A stretch of DNA of 64,000 nt, taken from the NCBI GenBank assembly GCA_012103475.1, contig WLWS01000002.1:682081-746080 (forward strand), in the 5' to 3' direction. Position 1 is the stretch's first letter. Each line of letters starts with the position of its first letter. Positions 62,201 to 64,000 of this stretch are shown in pieces. The notes under the pieces were generated by a model. The model was not told the origin of the DNA, did not search any database, and was given only the letters and a program-made list of their open reading frames with translations. The position numbers and the translations under genes were made by a program. The stretch comes from Gammaproteobacteria bacterium. GTDB lineage: Bacteria > Pseudomonadota > Gammaproteobacteria > Eutrophobiales > Eutrophobiaceae.

Positions 62201-62229
62201 GCGACCGAAAGCGGTTTCAGTTCAAACAT
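59205..62229 (-). pseudogene. TonB-dependent receptor, frameshifted
   Basis: Plug (ETVEEVVVTGSRI; DLRGLTSDRTLVLTNGHRM; GAVVNFVMKRDF-type) ends ...VNVTMGV* near 61447; barrel continues in another frame FDGKGNITAYLGYRQINP... to C-terminal GRYMFFGVTQKF. Confidence 0.88.
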
Positions 62230-62402
62230 AAAATTTCTCCCATACTTTTACTGCGTAAACTTCTAATTGTTGTGTTATAGAAACAATCCAGCGAATCTAC
62301 AACTTATGGCGCGAGTATAGGCCTACGACAGTGTGAGGTAAAGTACAAATTAGGTGTCAAAAAAGTTGTCGCCATAAAACAACAAAGTTCTCTATGGAGA
62401 TC

Positions 62403-62882
62403 TTATTTGAGCCGACTGACACCGACTCGACGGCCGGTTTTGAGGATTGTCATTTCATAGAAACCAAACAGGTTCTTTTTAATTTCAACTGCCGGGTTTT
62501 CCAGCGAAACTGCGTAGCGACTGGATAAACGCTGTTTCCAGATCTCTCCATTATCGAGTCTGAAGACGGTTTTTCCCGTCCAGCCACTGAAATGACCGAC
62601 AATGTGACGCTTAACGCCCTGATTCTGAAGTTTTTGAATCTTTTTATCTGACTTCACCATTTGCTGGGAGTCATGAGCTAGAAACTTCAAAAACCAGCGA
62701 TCCAGTAATTTCAGTTCGTCCGCACTTAAGTTATCCAGCCCCGTTTTTTCAAACTCTTCTGCTGTCATCATTTTTCTGAGCCCGTCCCAATTACCGGACT
62801 TAATCTTCTCAGCCATGGATGTCGCTGAGAAGGTCAAAAACAGCAAACTAAAAATAGGAATAGTTATTGATTTCAAACTCAT
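62403..62882 (-). CDS. Hypothetical exported protein
   Basis: 159 aa with signal peptide; MMTAEEFEKTGLDNLSADELKLLDRWF. Confidence 0.65.
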   Translation of the reverse strand: MSLKSITIPIFSLLFLTFSATSMAEKIKSGNWDGLRKMMTAEEFEKTGLDNLSADELKLLDRWFLKFLAHDSQQMVKSDKKIQKLQNQGVKRHIVGHFSGWTGKTVFRLDNGEIWKQRLSSRYAVSLENPAVEIKKNLFGFYEMTILKTGRRVGVSRLK

Positions 62883-62910
62883 ACGCCTGCTCCAGAAAAA
62901 TTATCAAGGT

Positions 62911-64000
62911 TTAGATTTTTGGGTACTTCTCCAGCAATGGGCCCAGATTATTTTTTAAGGGCTCAAGCCAGTTCTCATAATTGCGCCAGTGCTCAAGGCC
63001 GGAACGGAAAATAGGCTGCCTGACCTGCTCTGCGCTTGCCGTACTTACGGCTCTGTCAGTCTGATGAAAATTAAGGCAAGCCTCTTCAAACTCCAGATCA
63101 CAGTAATCCAGCAGTCGCCGAATTTCTGCTTCCGTATCATCCACCAGCGATTCGTAAATGATGCGATGAACACGTCCGGGTAATACCTCATCAATATGCC
63201 TCATTATCTCAATATAGGCCGAATAGTATTTTCCGATGTCTTCGAGGCTGTAACTGAAATTCTGACCACCGGCAAAATGTTCTTTGAACAGGGAGAATCC
63301 ACAGGCCATAGGATGTCGGCGTACATCGATAATCCGGGAATTTGGTAAAATCAGGTTTATCATGCCTATGTGAGCGAAATTATTCGGTCTTTTATCAATA
63401 AAAAGCGGTGTATTTTCATGACGTTGTACACGCGTCTGCTCCAGATATGCCTCGCCAAGTTTTTCAGCCGCTACCTGCTCGATACTATGGAGAATATCCG
63501 GATAACCAGGTACATCACCATCTTCTTCGGCCTTCCAGCCATTCATGGAAAAAGACAGGGCTTCTATCTCGGTGAGTTCCATAGTGCCTTCGACGAGAGA
63601 ATGACTGGAGAGAATCTGCTCTACCAGTGTTGAACCTGAACGGGGTAAACCAAGAACGAATATCGGATCTTTCGCCTGGCAGCCCCAATTCTCTCTCTTA
63701 TTGAAGAATTCTGAGGTGAACACAGCCTGACTTTTTCTTACATGCTCGGCGAATTGTTCAGACTGATACGGCTTACTTTGCAATCGCAGTTGATTACCTG
63801 CCTTATAATGTTGAAAAGATTTCTCAAACTGCTGTCTGTCTTCCTGCGCTTTACCGATAGCAAAATGAAAATGCAGGCGGTCTTCATCTTTTAACTCATT
63901 CTCCTCCACCAGCTTTAGCATGGCATCGAGTTCCGCGTCGGCTACTGTCAGAGTCTTCATATTGGCCAGATTCCAATACGGCTCTCCAAACTGAGGGGCG
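62911..64000 (-). CDS. TPR-sulfotransferase family protein, 5' end outside the window
   Basis: Frame open to the window end (APQFGEPYWNLANMKTLTVADAEL...); LGLPRSGSTLVEQILSSHSLVEGTMEL; NNFAHIGMINLILPNSRIIDVRRHPMACGFSLFKEHF. Confidence 0.9.
   Translation of the reverse strand, partial: APQFGEPYWNLANMKTLTVADAELDAMLKLVEENELKDEDRLHFHFAIGKAQEDRQQFEKSFQHYKAGNQLRLQSKPYQSEQFAEHVRKSQAVFTSEFFNKRENWGCQAKDPIFVLGLPRSGSTLVEQILSSHSLVEGTMELTEIEALSFSMNGWKAEEDGDVPGYPDILHSIEQVAAEKLGEAYLEQTRVQRHENTPLFIDKRPNNFAHIGMINLILPNSRIIDVRRHPMACGFSLFKEHFAGGQNFSYSLEDIGKYYSAYIEIMRHIDEVLPGRVHRIIYESLVDDTEAEIRRLLDYCDLEFEEACLNFHQTDRAVSTASAEQVRQPIFRSGLEHWRNYENWLEPLKNNLGPLLEKYPKI

Noticed and set aside
1-64000. CRISPR, prophage, transposon or toxin/defence island
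   Set aside because: No regularly spaced repeats, integrase, transposase, restriction-modification or phage structural genes recognised

Overview
A 64 kb window from what looks like a marine-type heterotrophic gammaproteobacterial chromosome (taxonomy is inference from gene content only). It is gene-dense, with about 56 CDSs on both strands. I recognised no rRNA, tRNA, CRISPR array, integrase, transposase or phage module. Recognisable modules, in order: the end of a ribose-type sugar ABC transporter (permease with an in-frame TAG); MFS / 2OG-oxygenase / CsaA-like genes; nucleoside salvage (deoB, deoD, NupC-type transporter, detached deoC); a reductive-dehalogenase/QueG-like Fe-S protein; acyl-CoA ligase, P450, acyl-CoA dehydrogenase and DHDPS-like genes; modABC; a persulfide-dioxygenase-like MBL-rhodanese fusion; M1 aminopeptidase; a CaiB/BaiF CoA-transferase; a three-gene envelope locus of unknown function (30.1-35.4 kb) preceded by a near-consensus CRP-like site; a fatty-acid beta-oxidation operon; a peptide-uptake operon (M3 peptidase, OppA, B, C, fused DF); fabI; an ECF sigma/anti-sigma locus with unknown exported proteins; and a cluster of TPR-sulfotransferases, a TPR-2OG oxygenase and a TonB-dependent receptor. 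Eight otherwise well-conserved genes are broken: two in-frame stops, five 1-nt frame slips, and one deletion that removes the catalytic TGD/GRxKD segment of an acyl-CoA synthetase. This means either assembly or sequencing error or recent gene decay, and raw reads are needed to decide. The best candidates for something undescribed are the CRP-site-linked envelope locus (30.0-35.4 kb), the sulfotransferase/2OG-oxygenase/TonB cluster (55.6-64 kb) and the ECF-sigma locus (52.2-55.6 kb).
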